From: Ceratotherium simum simum | Taxonomy: Eukaryota > Chordata > Mammalia > Perissodactyla > Rhinocerotidae | Assembly (NCBI RefSeq): GCF_000283155.1 | Contig: NW_004454177.1 | Span: 7,502,009-7,566,008, forward strand | DNA length: 64,000 bases | Reading direction: 5' to 3' | Shown here: piece by piece, positions 1 to 11,339 of the stretch | How positions within the stretch are numbered: position 1 is the stretch's first letter | Layout of the letters: each line of letters opens with the position of its first letter | Translations under genes and position numbers: made by a program | Notes under the pieces: generated by a model | What the model saw: only the letters and a program-made list of their open reading frames with translations | Told to the model about the DNA's origin: nothing | Database searches by the model: none

Positions 1-465
1 GAGCCCAAGAAAAGAAAGACCCTATGAGACAATCAGAAGCTGTGGGTGAGGAGGCCCAGCCAGGAGCATCAGGCATGGGCTCTGAGCAATCCCAGGTGGG
101 ATTCTGCCCTACTTGGAGAGGCTGGGAAACCTTTCAAACATTACTTGCCAGGAAAAAGTGCTGGTTCTCTCTTGCTTTCTCTGCCCTCTCCTCCCCTTCT
201 CGGGCCTTGAATGTTTTAAATGCCAGTCTTCACGGTTTGATGGAGAATTTTACACTAATGCAGAGTATTACCTAGTTAATTTGACTAGAATAGACAGTGA
301 TTTTACACGGTGAGACTGTTGCCTCCTGAGCTAACAGTTCCATTACCGTGGGCTGGGCAGCCTACTTTCCCGGAATCTGATGAGCTGAGGGCCATCAGCA
401 AATGGGCTTCCTAGGAGCTCCCCGGGAGACTGGAGAGCAGGAGGGGGACCAGCAGAGCACTGGGT
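1..465. other. Unassigned single-copy sequence
   Basis: I recognise no gene or repeat here. Two overlapping open frames of 83 and 66 codons (24-275 and 113-313) have no recognisable domain and no convincing splice context. Confidence 0.4.
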
Positions 466-900
466 TTGTTCATTTGTTCCTTCAGTCATTCACTCACTTA
501 TTCATTTCTTCCTTTACTCAGTAAACGACTCATTCATTATTTCTTAATTAAGTTCATTCATTTCATTCCTTCCTTCAACAAGCTTTAGTGGCGGCTTGTG
601 TGGTGCTGACCCAGTGGTAAGTCCTGGGGGTTCAGAGATGCATAAGCCCATTCCCTACCAAAGAAAATGGTTGCAAGGAGCTAAGGACACCACAATGGGC
701 AAAAAATTAATCTAAAGCACTGTGGGAGCCCAGAGGAGAGCCTGGCTGCCTGGGGGGCTAAGACAGACTCCGGAGGGTGAAACCTAACTGAACCTCAAGG
801 TCTTCCACCAGGTGAGCGTATTAGGAGGTGGAATTGGCAATGGGATCAACAGCTGAGGAAAAAGACATGGTTAGAGAACTACATCCTCCAGAGAGACATC
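466..900 (+). repeat. Old LINE-derived fragment with ATTC-rich start
   Basis: An imperfect ATTC-rich run (about 470-580) leads into text resembling the 'feature size, then before-use stock' type of ancient mammalian LINE 3' sequence: a worn 'tcctgggggttcagagatgc' and 'caaggagctaaggac'. The similarity is weak and the element is heavily decayed. The exact family (L2 or L1M) is not resolved. Confidence 0.35.
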
Positions 901-2440
901 AACAACTGGGGGCTTCTTCAAGGCTTATGAAGAGGCAGATCCGGCCCTGTCATTCCCCGTTCACCACATCCTGGTGTCCTAAGTCCCAGTCTATGAAAGG
1001 AGAGAGGGGAATCCTCTGGTTTAGTCGAAACTGTTGTGACACTCTTTCCCTCCTCAAAGCCAGGTGAGGCTTGGGAGGGCCTGTAGGAAGAGCGATTGAG
1101 ACCTCACTCCCAGGCCAGAGGAGACACTCTAGTGCTTTAAGTGGAGCTGAGGATGGTGAGAGGGTCTTGGGAGAGCCCGACTTGTGTCCTCTGCTTTCTT
1201 CTTTCCTGGAGATTTCTGAAGTGGGGGTTGGGGGGATGAGAGGTGAGGAGCAGTGTGGCTTGCTGAAACAGCTCAGGGCAAGGCCAGAAAGAACTGTGGT
1301 GTAGTGAGTCTGGGAAGATGAGGAAGTCTCCCCTCCATCCTAATTCTCTCCAGCTCTCAGAGGGCACCAAATAAAACCCAGAAGATTTCATGGATGTGGA
1401 AGAGTGAGGTATGGAGGAGGGGCAGTTGCTATAGGGCTGTCTGCCAGATGAAGAGATAGCCTTCCCACAAAGGGGGTCAGGGGATAGACCACTGACAGGG
1501 GCCTAAGGTAACCACGCTGCCCCTTCCTGACATGATTCTCAGCACCGAGGGGGCAGATGAAGCCAACACCAATCTAAGGTACACCATGTGTACCTGCACA
1601 TGGGTGGAACCACCAGCAGGAGATGGAACCAGGCTGAGCCATTAGAGACCAAGGCCCTCCCCATGGGATCGGGCCACCAGTTACACACAATGACCCCAGC
1701 CATCTCTCCTAACCTCCCTCCCTGTCCCCAGCACCAGAGGATCCAGATCTAGGAAAGTGACCAGAGAGTTACTATATCTGTTAATGAGAGATTCCAGAGA
1801 ACATGATGGAAGGTGTGGCTAGAAAAAAGAAATGTATTTATGCCCCACTGAGTAGAAACTTTAATAAACCAGTTAAACAAAGAAAAGGGGGAGAGACATT
1901 CCAGGCAGAGGTAACCACAAGAACAAAGTCACAAAGGGCTGTGAGCACATGGCAGGGAAGCCTGAGTGGTCTGAGAGATGCGTGGGTAAGCGACAGAACA
2001 GAAGGAGGGCCATGGGAGGCTATCATATGCCATCAGAAAGAACCTGGAGATGATCTGAGGGCTTCTTGCTCCTGGGCAGGATCAGATGGCCTACTGACCT
2101 CATCCCTCCAGCTCACGATTTCCAGTAACACTCTTCTCTGGGCGAGGGGAGGACTTTACGTGGGCCCTGTACTTTAGAAGGCCCCACAAACCCCCCTAAG
2201 CTGCCCATGCTAACACATTTATTAAAGAACCCACGGGTGCCTCTGTTACTGGGTTCCAGTGCTCAGAACTGGCTTGGGGTGACCTGTAACCCTAAACATG
2301 CACTCTCGTAACTAACAATGGTCGGGCATCAGGGAAATGCTTCTCCATGTCTCTTGCCCTATGTTCTTGAAGCAAAAGGTGGATGAGTTAGAATGCCGTG
2401 AGGGTTTGTGAATCGTGCTGTTGCCCACATCAGGGAGACA
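901..2440. other. Unassigned sequence without recognised genes
   Basis: About 1.5 kb of roughly 50% GC sequence. A 124-codon open frame (1803-2177) and several shorter ones show no domain, and their composition matches the surrounding DNA. I see no repeat that I can name. Confidence 0.4.
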
Positions 2441-2447
2441 GTGCTTT

Positions 2448-2471
2448 GGGGTGGGTGGTGGGGGAATGGGG
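2448..2471 (+). other. Potential G-quadruplex
   Basis: Four G runs of 4, 3, 5 and 4 are separated by loops T, TGGT and AAT, which fits the G3+N1-7 rule on the plus strand. It lies immediately upstream of the AT-rich block at 2472-3420. Folding in vivo is inference. Confidence 0.55.
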
Positions 2472-3420
2472 ATTTAAGCAGTAGAAGTGCTTAAATATAA
2501 GACCAATTAATTAAGTTGTCAAATCCTTCCTCTCCAATAGCACGGTGCAATGGATTCTTTCTTAATGAAGTATCCATAGTGCTGAGTATCCATTTTCTCG
2601 TTTTCTTTGTGTTCAAATTCAAATTTGTGGACGTATTCACTAATTAGCGCGGTATTTGCAATAGTTGCACGTAAAAACTCAGAAACATTTTGTGATATTA
2701 AACAACTCATATTTCTCTTAAATTTGTATGTATGTAGGTCTAGATATAACACGCATAAAGTGTGATACAGATTCTCTACTGTATGGATCTAGATATTGCT
2801 ATGGGAATCACTGATGGAAAGAAACTATTTTATAATCTTCTGAAATGATCATTTGTCGTATGTGACCACATGATAGTGTTTGAAAATAAGTAAAATTCAA
2901 TGCTCGTTTCTGAGTACACAGAAGTGTAGCTTTAAGAATTTTATTGTCATTTCCAATTTCTCCTGCCTCAGCGGAGAAGTTTCTTCAAACTGAAATTAAT
3001 GAAAAAACTATCAAAGAACTACAATGACTCAAGAGATGTCTAAGTTGGCACTGATCTCAATAGAACACAAATTGTGTAAACATCTTGATTATAACAACAT
3101 AATTAGGGATTCTGTTTAAATAAAGGCAAGAAAAATAATTTTGGAGTAAATTTACAATAGTTTTAAAATTATTTTATCGTTGTTTTATTACGCACCCAAA
3201 CATTGTCAGCACCCAAACGTGTGCAATAGTAATTAAACTCATCTATCTTTGGTATTTGCCAACTTTCAGTCATATTAAAAGAAATCCTTGGTTTTACACT
3301 TATATTTTTGACTTTGTCATCAGGAACATGTATTTGTCAAGGTAGGAGGGTAAGCATGTTTTATTAAACAGTTTGGTATCTTGATTTGTACCTTTTAAAT
3401 ATTTAGACTTGTGGTTTGTG
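2472..3420. promoter_or_regulatory. Candidate conserved noncoding element, AT-rich and CpG-retaining
   Basis: The block is about one-third GC and repeat-free, with an abrupt composition change at both ends. By hand I count 13 CpGs in 2521-3240, roughly 0.7 of expectation, whereas neutral AT-rich mammalian DNA usually keeps about 0.2. It carries homeobox-like cores such as 'ccaattaattaag' near 2501, 'ctaattagcgc' near 2639 and 'gtaattaaactc' near 3229. This combination is typical of deeply conserved enhancers. A 77-codon antisense frame (2519-2752) has no recognised domain. The alternative is a young insertion that has not yet lost its CpGs. Confidence 0.45.
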
Positions 3421-3605
3421 GGTCTCTGTTGCCCTGGGCCCCCCAGTGTTAGGAGACTGTCTGCTCAGCCCCTGTGACAATCCTTGTTGACTTCTCCCAA
3501 CCTCAGGCTTTACACTGACATTGTAGCCTTTGAAGGAACAGAGAAAAGGTTTGGCAAATGGTCTAAAAACATCAGGAAAAGCATTGGGGCTTAAAGATTT
3601 TCTTG

Positions 3606-3700
3606 TCCTATTGCGTCATTTTACTGGTGGAGAAATTGAGTTAGAGGGCCAAAGTGTCTTACCAAGGTCACACAGCTACTGAAGCACTTGGAGGCCCTGG
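3606..3700 (-). mobile_element. MIR SINE fragment, antisense
   Basis: The segment reads as antisense MIR core: 'cattttactggtggagaaa' followed by 'aaggtcacacagctactga', the complement of the tRNA-related and core-SINE region. It is heavily truncated at both ends. Confidence 0.75.
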
Positions 3701-3904
3701 AATAGGGGCCATCTACTGAGGGAGTGGGCAGGAGGAGGGATGGAGAGAAGTTTGCACAACACATCTGCACCTCAGCAGCCCCCTAAGGCATTAGCACCTT
3801 CTAGTTAATGGGGCTCCACAGAGCTAATACAGAGGGAGGGAGCATGAAGGTGGCCCTGCCTGTGCGTGCCACCTATAGGACTTCTCAGTCTTGGTGATGA
3901 TGGA

Positions 3905-4045
3905 AGGAGATCTGGGATATGATCCCAGCCCTTCCATTCACCTACTCTCTCCAGGCCTCAGTTTCCCCCATTATAGAACAATCAGCCTGGACAGGATCAT
4001 ATCTAAGATGCCTCTCAGCCCCGACATCCTATATCTGAGTGATTC
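3905..4045 (+). mobile_element. MIR-type SINE fragment, sense
   Basis: The core 'ctccaggcctcagtttcccc' is followed by a 3' part in which 'aggatcatatctaagatgcc' replaces the usual MIR tail. This alternative tail is seen in several old mammalian SINEs. Confidence 0.6.
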
Positions 4046-4574
4046 CCCAGAGGCTGCAGTTTTGTGGAACCCTGAGGACTGGATTTGGCCTCAATCCACG
4101 TTTCTCCTTCATTTCTAAAACCACACGCACTTGCTGGAACACTAACTCCATCTGGTCTTGATTCGCTTCCTCCTGATTTCACTCCCTGCTGGAAAGCACT
4201 GCATCCTGCCCAAGGCACCTTAGGGAGCTGCTCTCACCAACTCCCTGGTTTTTCTCCCCTGAGGTTTAGCAAGTCAAGCATTGCCAAGAGCTCCCTTCCT
4301 TCTGCCCCAGCAGAGAGGAGCAGCCACCGTCTGGGCGAGCAGGCTTCTCTCTTCTCCCTTTGGGGAGCTTGGCAAGCTGGACCCACCAGGCTCCCACCCA
4401 CAGGTACCTGAGGGCCCCTCTCGCCCCCCCTGGCCTGCCACCCCCCCCTCCAGGAAGTCCGACCCTTGGAAGCTTTGCTCCCTCTTTACAATTGCATCTC
4501 CTGCTTGCCCACCTCCATCCCAAGCTCCTACTAAATCCTGTTCTCCTGCTCTCCTCCTTCTTCTTTCTTTCAGG

Positions 4575-4740
4575 CAGGAGGCAGTAGCGTACAGTGGTTA
4601 AGAACGTGCCTGAATTTGAATCTAGCTCCCTTGCTTATGGGCTGTGAGACTTTCTCTGAGATGATTTTCTTGTCTGTCAATTGGGAATAACAATTCCTAC
4701 ATAATGGGGATGTTGTGAATAAATAGTGTCTATTAGTCTT
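4575..4740 (+). mobile_element. MIR SINE, sense
   Basis: The 5' tRNA-like start 'cagtagcgtacagtggttaa' is followed by 'tgggctgtgagac' and a degraded 'tgtcaattgggaataac' core. The element is 3' truncated. Confidence 0.8.
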
Positions 4741-5224
4741 TGACCTAATGAACATTTGTGAAGCACTTTGTGTTATATTCTTCATTAGTTTCTCCAGGTT
4801 TCCTCCAGGTTTTATAAATAGCTACCCACCTTTTTCTTAATGTCTAAATGAAGTCATCTGAGCCTCCATTCCACACGCTTCTGGAGAGTCCCTGGCCCCG
4901 GTAGTTTTGAAGATTGTCTGGGTGGCCTTATGTCTGCTGGTTACTTGTGGATCTGAATTCCTGTCCCTGACTTGATTCTGGAATCCCCTCTTGATGTCTT
5001 GCTTTCTGATATTATTCTCTGCCTTCCCATATTTGCCCACATGTGACCAAAGGCCTCCTCCCTTCCCAAGACAGCACTAGTGCAGGTCATGTTCTTAGTG
5101 ACAATTATATTTACAGAGCTTTTGAGAATGGAGGAGGTTATACATACAAGAAGAGAGAAAAACATAAAAATTGAGCATTATATGCCATTGCCACAGAGTT
5201 TGCTGTGTAGAAAGAGGGGAAGTT
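4741..5224. other. Unassigned sequence
   Basis: I recognise no gene or repeat. The antisense open frames here (67 and 74 codons) overlap each other in different frames and have no domain. Confidence 0.35.
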
Positions 5225-5690
5225 GGGCCAGGTGAGGCATTCAGAGCAGAGGGCAAAGATGCTCAGTAGCCCATTGTGATGGTCTGCTAGCTCTTCACCA
5301 AGTCCGTGTTCTCCTGGGCACTCCGCTCTTCCCCTGGAGTTAGGTGTGGCACGTGACTGAGGTCCAGTCGTTAGAATGTGAGTGGAAGTGATGTGTGCTA
5401 CTCCCAAACCCGGCCATGAAAACCCTCCCACACATTCCTTCTTGCTCTTTTCCCTGTGGCTGACTGGGATGGTTGAGCCCCAGGCAGGCCTTGGAGGATG
5501 CATGTTGAGGATGGCAGAGCTGCTGTTAGCCTGTCTCCAAAAGAAATGAAGAGGAGAGCTGCTCTCACCAACCAGGAGCATTTATTTTGTCTGGCTACAT
5601 GAGTGAGGAATAAAGTTCTTGAGTTTGAGCCATTATACATTTTGGGGTCTATTTGTTTTAGCAGTTAGCATTACCTTAACAAATACACAC
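5225..5690 (+). mobile_element. Old solo LTR, MaLR/ERVL type
   Basis: The 3' end 'gagccattatacattttggg' with 'cagttagcattaccttaac' and an upstream AATAAA (5609-5614) matches the U3-R-U5 end of ancient mammalian LTRs as I recall them. Upstream 'ggaagtgatgtgtgctact' and 'ggaggatgcatgttgaggat' also fit. The left edge is uncertain, and no internal retroviral sequence is attached. Confidence 0.5.
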
Positions 5691-5744
5691 CCAAACCTTT
5701 TTCTTCTTTAAACTCATCATGCTTGCAATTACTTGTGTAATCCT

Positions 5745-5860
5745 AACCTTCCTGGGTAGACGATAAGCTACAAGGGCAGGGACCGTACTTTTCAATCATC
5801 TTATCCCCCATGCCTGGTGCGTGGTGGGTGCTCCCTAAAGATGTGTCTCATTGAATGGAG
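5745..5860 (+). mobile_element. L2 LINE 3' fragment, sense
   Basis: This is the usual L2 tail order: 'acaagggcagggaccgtact', then 'atgcctggtgcgtggtgggt', then a 'ctccctaaagatgtgt' end. Confidence 0.65.
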
Positions 5861-6204
5861 AGGAATGGATGTTTGGGGAAACACTGCGTAGTGCCATCTG
5901 GGTTGCATGTGGAGTAACATTGCCTGGCTTTCAAAGCTTCCTTGTCCTTGTCATAGTGCTCCTCTTCCTCCTCTTCAGGCCAGCCTGCTGCCCTGGTCCT
6001 ATGCTGTAGCCTCATTCTGACTTTTGAATTTAGTGAATGCCCTTAGTCCTGCTGCTTACATGACTGGAGCCCAAAGCTTTGCCTTAGCCTCCGATTTCCT
6101 GTGATGCTGGGCAGTGCACGACCTGCTTCCTCCTGCTGTCTGCTAAGCCCAGCCAGATCTGGACAGCTGCCTTAGATCACAGCAGCAACTGATAACACGT
6201 GTAT

Positions 6205-6446
6205 CACAGATAGAATTAAAATGCCAGGGTTTGAATCCTGGCTCCACCCACTTTTTAGTTGTTCTACGTCTGGGAATGTATGTAATCTCTCTGTCTTAGG
6301 GTCCCATCTGAATAATCAGGGTACTAATAGGACCTGTATCATAGGTTTATTGTGAATGAGATAATGCATGTAAAACATTTAGAATAGTGCTTGGTACTAT
6401 TATAGAAAGTGCTCAATAAATGTTTTTATTGTTGATATTATTATTG
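6205..6446 (+). mobile_element. MIR SINE, sense, nearly full length
   Basis: Visible from 5' to 3': 'gggtttgaatcctggctcca', a worn 'tctctgtcttagg' core, 'gcatgtaaaacatttagaat', then 'agtgctcaataaatgttttt' and a 'ttgatattattattgc' tail. Confidence 0.8.
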
Positions 6447-7525
6447 CACTTTCCAGTTCACAAAGCAGTTTAACAAATTTCAGTGAATACTCCTCCTACC
6501 ACCTTAGGAGAAATCCAATATAAGCAAAACAGCCGCTCAACACGTTCAGATTCAAATATTATTATGGATAAGTTCAAGGCCAGTTTTTCACATGCTAGAC
6601 CAGATGGAGAAAGTAGGCCCAGAAAGGTTAGGAGTTGCTAGGGTTGGAAGAATGGGACTCACATCCAGGTCTGGGTATTAAGTCCCCTGCAGTTAGCCTG
6701 CTTGATATTCTGCTGCTCAAGATGACAGTGCCAAATGCATCAGAGAAGGGCCTTTATGTCCTACACAGACAGTCCTCAACACACATGCACTCATGCACGC
6801 ACATGCACACCGGCATCTCGGACCTACCTGAGTTCAGTGGACAGGTGGTCTCAGCAGTACTTCCGTCCCTGATCAGTGTTCAATTCACTTCACATCAGTA
6901 CTCTGCCCATCTGCAGGATGCTTCTTTTCAGCACAGTCCCCATACCATTACTTCAAAGTGGGTTTCTGCCCTTATACCTAGCACTTTCTATTGCTCTCCA
7001 TTGGTCTGCCTTCCCCAGTTAGAGCCCCAAGCTCTGAACTTTCCTGACTTCTCTTCCCCCATGGAAGAGGTCCCAGTTCCTCCCATAGACCCTACTAAGT
7101 GACAGCTAAACTGACACATAGGTTCCTGCAATTTGCTAGGAGAAACTAAGGGGAAGTAGTGAGTCATCCTACTGGACAACATATTGGCGTTTAGCACAGG
7201 TGAGGGCTTCAGGTATGGCTCTGAGTGGGTGGACTAGGAGAGATGGCTTTACTAGAGAATTGTTTCCAAGAACCTGCCTCAGCTCATACAGCCCAGGGCT
7301 GGCCTGGTCCCACTACCACTCACCCCTTAACTCATGTCTCACCTCTCCCATTGGAGTGCCAAGGAGCAGACATCTGCTGGCTGAAGATTCAGATCCTGCA
7401 ACAGCCTCTCACCTGAGCTCTTCCCAGACTCCTGCCAGCAACCTGGCCCAGCCTGTGGGGCTGCCTCCCGGTCTCCTTGCAAAGGCTTCTGGGGAGGGTG
7501 CTGCTCCGGCAGCAAACAGCTGCTG
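6447..7525. other. Unassigned sequence
   Basis: I see no named repeat or gene. A plus-strand frame of 155 codons (6635-7102) includes a His/Thr stretch produced by an 'acacatgcactcatgcacgc' run and has no domain, so I do not call it coding. Confidence 0.35.
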
Positions 7526-7840
7526 TGGCTAATCCATTTTCTCTGTGCATTTGCAAGATACATAATTAAGAGTTCTGCTGAGGCAGGAAATAAAGCACAC
7601 CATTAGATTTGTTTAGCATATTACACCAGGTCTAGTGCCCGCCTGGGCCCCCACGCCACACAAGACATTAAGGTAAGAATCCAGAAACAGCCCCAAGGTT
7701 GCTTGATGGGATGTGCTCCGTGTTAATTCAGGGTAAATATTTGCTATTCAGGTTTCTATATGATTCACCAGCAGCGGGGACTTTGAAAGTTGGGCTCCCC
7801 CACCATCACTTTCATTTAATTATCAGACCACTTAAAATCA
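7526..7840. promoter_or_regulatory. Candidate conserved noncoding element
   Basis: Repeat-free sequence with enhancer-like AT-rich words: 'acataattaagag' (7560), 'ttagatttgtttagcat' (7605), 'actttgaaagttggg' (TCF/LEF-like, 7782) and 'catttaattatcagacc' (7813). A few CpGs remain. Conservation is inferred from composition only. Confidence 0.35.
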
Positions 7841-8864
7841 GAGTTTCTAAGGCTCTCCCCATTCGCCTTTCTATTTTGTCTTGCATTTTGCTTCCTTCCT
7901 TTATTTCTCCTGATCTTTCCTGCCTTCCTGCTGCCAGCTTCTCCTCTCTCTTGCTCTTATCTGTGTCCTTGGTGTCTAGACCTGGGAGCAAAGCCTCTGG
8001 TGGGATGGGGTGAACAAGAAGTGAGCACGAAGAATCCTGGATTAAGGGTGAGGCTGAATTTTGACATCCTCCTTTGAATCCTCTGCAGGATAAGTTCAGG
8101 CATGACCCTGTGGACCCCACCTGAGGGGCTGGAGAGGAGAAGGGCTGGAAGCCTCAAAGGAGGGATGGAAAAGCTTGGAACTTGGGAGGAAAGAGCAAGT
8201 GGAGGAAGGTTGGTGTCTGATGTGAGAAGGGGAAGAGGAGGTCCTTGGGTCTTCCTAGAAGTCAGCTGGTATGGAAACTTACTTTCAGGGCCAATAGGCC
8301 TTAATGTATGAACCATAATGACCAGAGGAGAGACGGACATCCTCACAGCACCCTGTGAATGGAGCTGTTCATGGCCCAGCCAAAGGCCGGGTCAGCAGAG
8401 GTCATCCCTTATGCCTGCTACAGGGGAGCAGAGGGTGCTGGGAAGGAGGGAGGGAACATTGGCAAAGCTTAGTTGGACACCATCTTGAGAAGCCATGGTG
8501 AGCCTCACATTTGGCCTCAGAGGTCATGTTGGCCAACCCCAAGCATCAATCCCCTGTATCCATCTCTGATGATGATGTTCCTACCTTACTAATATGGAAT
8601 GAACAACCTCCTGTGGCACAGAGCCCACTATAGGGCAGTGCTGAGGGTTAAAAGCTCCTCTTCTCACTGAGACAGTCTTCCTGTATTTCCTGTGCTGTCC
8701 TGGTCCCAGGTCCCACCTTGAGGTATCCAGAGAGCTTGTCCGATCCTCTACCATGTCATTCCCTCACATATTTAAATTCACCTGTCAAAGTACTTCTAAG
8801 TTTCTTTCCCTGGCTTCGATAATCCCCATTATTCCCTTCTCAATATTTATCACAATTCTCACTC
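7841..8864. other. Unassigned sequence
   Basis: About 1 kb with no recognisable gene. The part around 8475-8790 has the worn look of an old interspersed repeat, but I cannot name it. An antisense frame of 129 codons (7957-8346) is Pro/Ser-rich without a domain. Confidence 0.3.
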
Positions 8865-9020
8865 TGTAGTCCCTGTGTAAGCTGCGGTTTAATGTCTCCC
8901 AATAGATTTTTTTACTTCAGGAGGACAGGAGCTATGTTCCATTCACTGCTGTAACCCAGTGCCCAGCAGAGTGTCAGCAGATAGGAGGCATTCAATCAGT
9001 ATCTGTGCGATGAATTAAAG
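8865..9020 (+). mobile_element. L2 LINE 3' fragment, sense
   Basis: The order 'ggacaggagctatgttcc', 'cccagtgcccagcagagtgt', 'ggaggcattcaatcagtatc', 'gcgatgaatta' is the L2 3' end, including the worn TGAATGAA-type tail. Confidence 0.7.
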
Positions 9021-9152
9021 AAGTGGTTTGGATTCCTTTCCCTTCCCTGTCTTCTGCCTCTGCACCCTGCAGTTTCTCTGTTTACCTCTTAAAGTGTATC
9101 ATGTTGTTTTGACCAGAGACCAGAGTCAGACCACCACCGACCACCTTGATGC

Positions 9153-9372
9153 CAGGTTGGCAAACTTTTTCTATTAAGGGCCAGATAGTAAATGTTTTAG
9201 GCTTAACTAGCCAAAGTCTCATTTGTAACTACTGAACCCTGTCATTACAGCCTCAAAGCAGCCATAGACAATACTTAAACACATGGATGTGACTATGTTC
9301 CAATAAAACTTTATTTACAAAAACAGGTCATGAGCCAGATTTGGCCTGCAAGGCATAGTTTGCTAAAGTTCT
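9153..9372 (-). mobile_element. MER20 (hAT-Charlie) DNA transposon, antisense
   Basis: The inverted-terminal-repeat-like start 'caggttggcaaactttttct' and end 'aggcatagtttgctaaagtt' enclose 'cagccatagacaatacttaa' and 'tccaataaaactttatttac'. All are diagnostic internal words of MER20, and the length of about 220 bp equals the full-length family. It is nonautonomous and has no transposase. Confidence 0.8.
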
Positions 9373-9974
9373 AGGAATTCAGATTGGAATTGAATTAGCT
9401 TTTTAAAATAACCCTATCAGAGAGCTACTAGTGCCCACCACCCAAGCAAGGAGGAAGGAGCAGGAAAGAGCCCGTGGGTCCATCCTGGCAACAGCAGCTT
9501 CTGTAGGAGGCAGAGAGGAGGAGGTTAACTGCAAGGCCTGTGGCTTGTTTGAGGTCAGGCTGAGGACGAAGCTGGGTGACTGTTGGGGACTGCTCCCTGC
9601 ACTCGAGGCCCTGGTCACTGCTGGACCAGCTACTCAAGGAGCAGCCCAAGAGAGGAGATTCGGTCCCAGGAACAACAGTGCTCAGGGGAGAACATCCTGG
9701 CCCTGGTAGCGGCTGTGGCATTAGGGACGAGCCTGAGAGGGGATAGTTTAAGCCACTATGCCTAAGTGAAGCAACTGATCCTGGTTAAAACTGTAGGGTG
9801 TGGGCACAGAGTGGGGATATATGTGAATATGAATTAGGCTGTGCCCATTTGTGCATCTGAGATGTGCATGTAGAATGTTTCTGTAAATTTGGAGCTACTG
9901 AAGGTGTGCACAGATTTCTGTGGCTGAACTAACCACCCTCTGTCATAACTGTTTGCTTTCTTGTCCATTTTTTT
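9373..9974. other. Unassigned sequence
   Basis: No gene or named repeat is recognised. The overlapping sense and antisense frames at 9403-9765 shadow one another and carry no domain. Confidence 0.3.
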
Positions 9975-10080
9975 CCACAGACGGTGAGCTCCTTGAGAGG
10001 AAGCGCTGCTGTTCTTTTTCATCTGCTTATTTCCAGTACTTAGCACAGAGTCCGATAGAGGCTCAATAGTTTAGTTTTAA
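9975..10080 (+). mobile_element. L2 LINE 3' fragment, sense
   Basis: 'gacggtgagctccttgagag', 'ccagtacttagcacagagtc' and 'gaggctcaatagtttag' follow the L2 3' order. Confidence 0.65.
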
Positions 10081-10109
10081 TTAGATTGAGTTGATGGGCA
10101 TTTGACACA

Positions 10110-11290
10110 GCCATGGGGTGTTAGGGGGAGCTGTGTGTGGCTGCATTTGTATGTGGGGGTGGCAGACTTGGGTGCTTGTCTATGCACTAAGTGTATGTAA
10201 ACAGACATGGAATTATTGCAGGGCATTCATGCATGCACATGTGGAATCGGGCATTTAGGGGTGTACACTGAGATGTGCATGCAGACAGGAAGATGTTGGA
10301 GTGTTCTGCCCATGGGCAGAGTTGGGTTGTATATGGGTGTATATGATATATGTATAGACAATAAAATATTGTGGGATGTTTACATGGAACATACATAAAA
10401 ATAAGGGTTAAAAGTGTAGGTGCATGGGACATAAGCTTGTAGAATGGGATATAGTGTGTATGTGTACATGAGGAGTGTACAAATATACCTGAAATAGACA
10501 TTAAAGGCCTACTTGCAGATAGGCTGGTGCGAGTGTTGGTTTATATGACTATGCAAGAGACATGTGGCTTTGGGGATACACACAGGGGGTGTGTATATAG
10601 GGGGTGCACATGCAGACACAGGCTGCCGACACTGTATGTGTATGCAGGAGTATACACTGCAGACATGAGTTGTTGAGGGTGAGTGTAACTGGAGTATGTC
10701 CATGCAGTATGGCCTGTTAGAGATGCACGTGCATTGGAAGTGTGCAAACAGTCTTCAGCTATTGGTAGTGAGTGTAAATGGTGGGGGCTGTGCAGAAATG
10801 GATGGTATTGAGGGTACCTGTAGGACTGTGATTGTTAACATCAGTACTGAAGGTGCATATACATGGGGATGTACATGAATAACGATCTTTTGATGATGTG
10901 GTAACTGAAGAGGGTGAATGCAGATGTGGATTGTTTAGAGTGTGCCGACTTGGAGGTGCACATAAAGACCTGTGCTGTTGAGAGTGTGTGTGTGTGAGAA
11001 GTGTGTGTGCAGGCTTGAGAACATACCTTGGGAGATACCTAGAGAGGGGTACATGCAGAGTGCACAGGCAGCTGTGGGCTCTTTCAAGTATAAACACTCA
11101 GGAGTACCCATTTGAAACATGTTTTTTTTTGGAGAGGATATTTGTACATTTGGTCTGCACATGCAGATGTGGACTGCTGAGTGTGTGCATGCCAGCATGG
11201 GGTTTTGGGGGTGTGGGTAGGTGGAGGTGTGTGCAGTCACAGGCTGTCGAGGGCCAACGTGGGCAGTTGAGCCCATGTGTACAACTGAAG
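10110..11290 (+). repeat. Decayed G/T-rich minisatellite, unit about 44 bp
   Basis: For nearly 1.2 kb the plus strand is rich in TGTG, ATGCAG and TGTACATG words and poor in C. A recurring core of the type 'tgttgagggtg' appears near 10671, 10715, 10761, 10807, 10848, 10931 and 10975, and again near 11173 and 11243. Spacings are 41-46 bp or multiples of that. Units have diverged strongly, so the array looks old. Overlapping frames of 104-113 codons on both strands are products of the repeat, not genes. Confidence 0.7.
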
Positions 11291-11339
11291 TGCGTCCACC
11301 CAGACATTGGTGTCAGCATCTAGCTGTGCCTTTTCCTTC

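Noticed and set aside
2519..2752. Minus-strand 77-codon frame in the CpG-retaining block, considered as a viral or transposase relic
   Set aside because: No recognisable family, no extension of the frame, and the block reads better as regulatory DNA.
10187..11323. Several 100-113-codon frames with His/Thr/Cys-rich products
   Set aside because: They translate the minisatellite in both directions.
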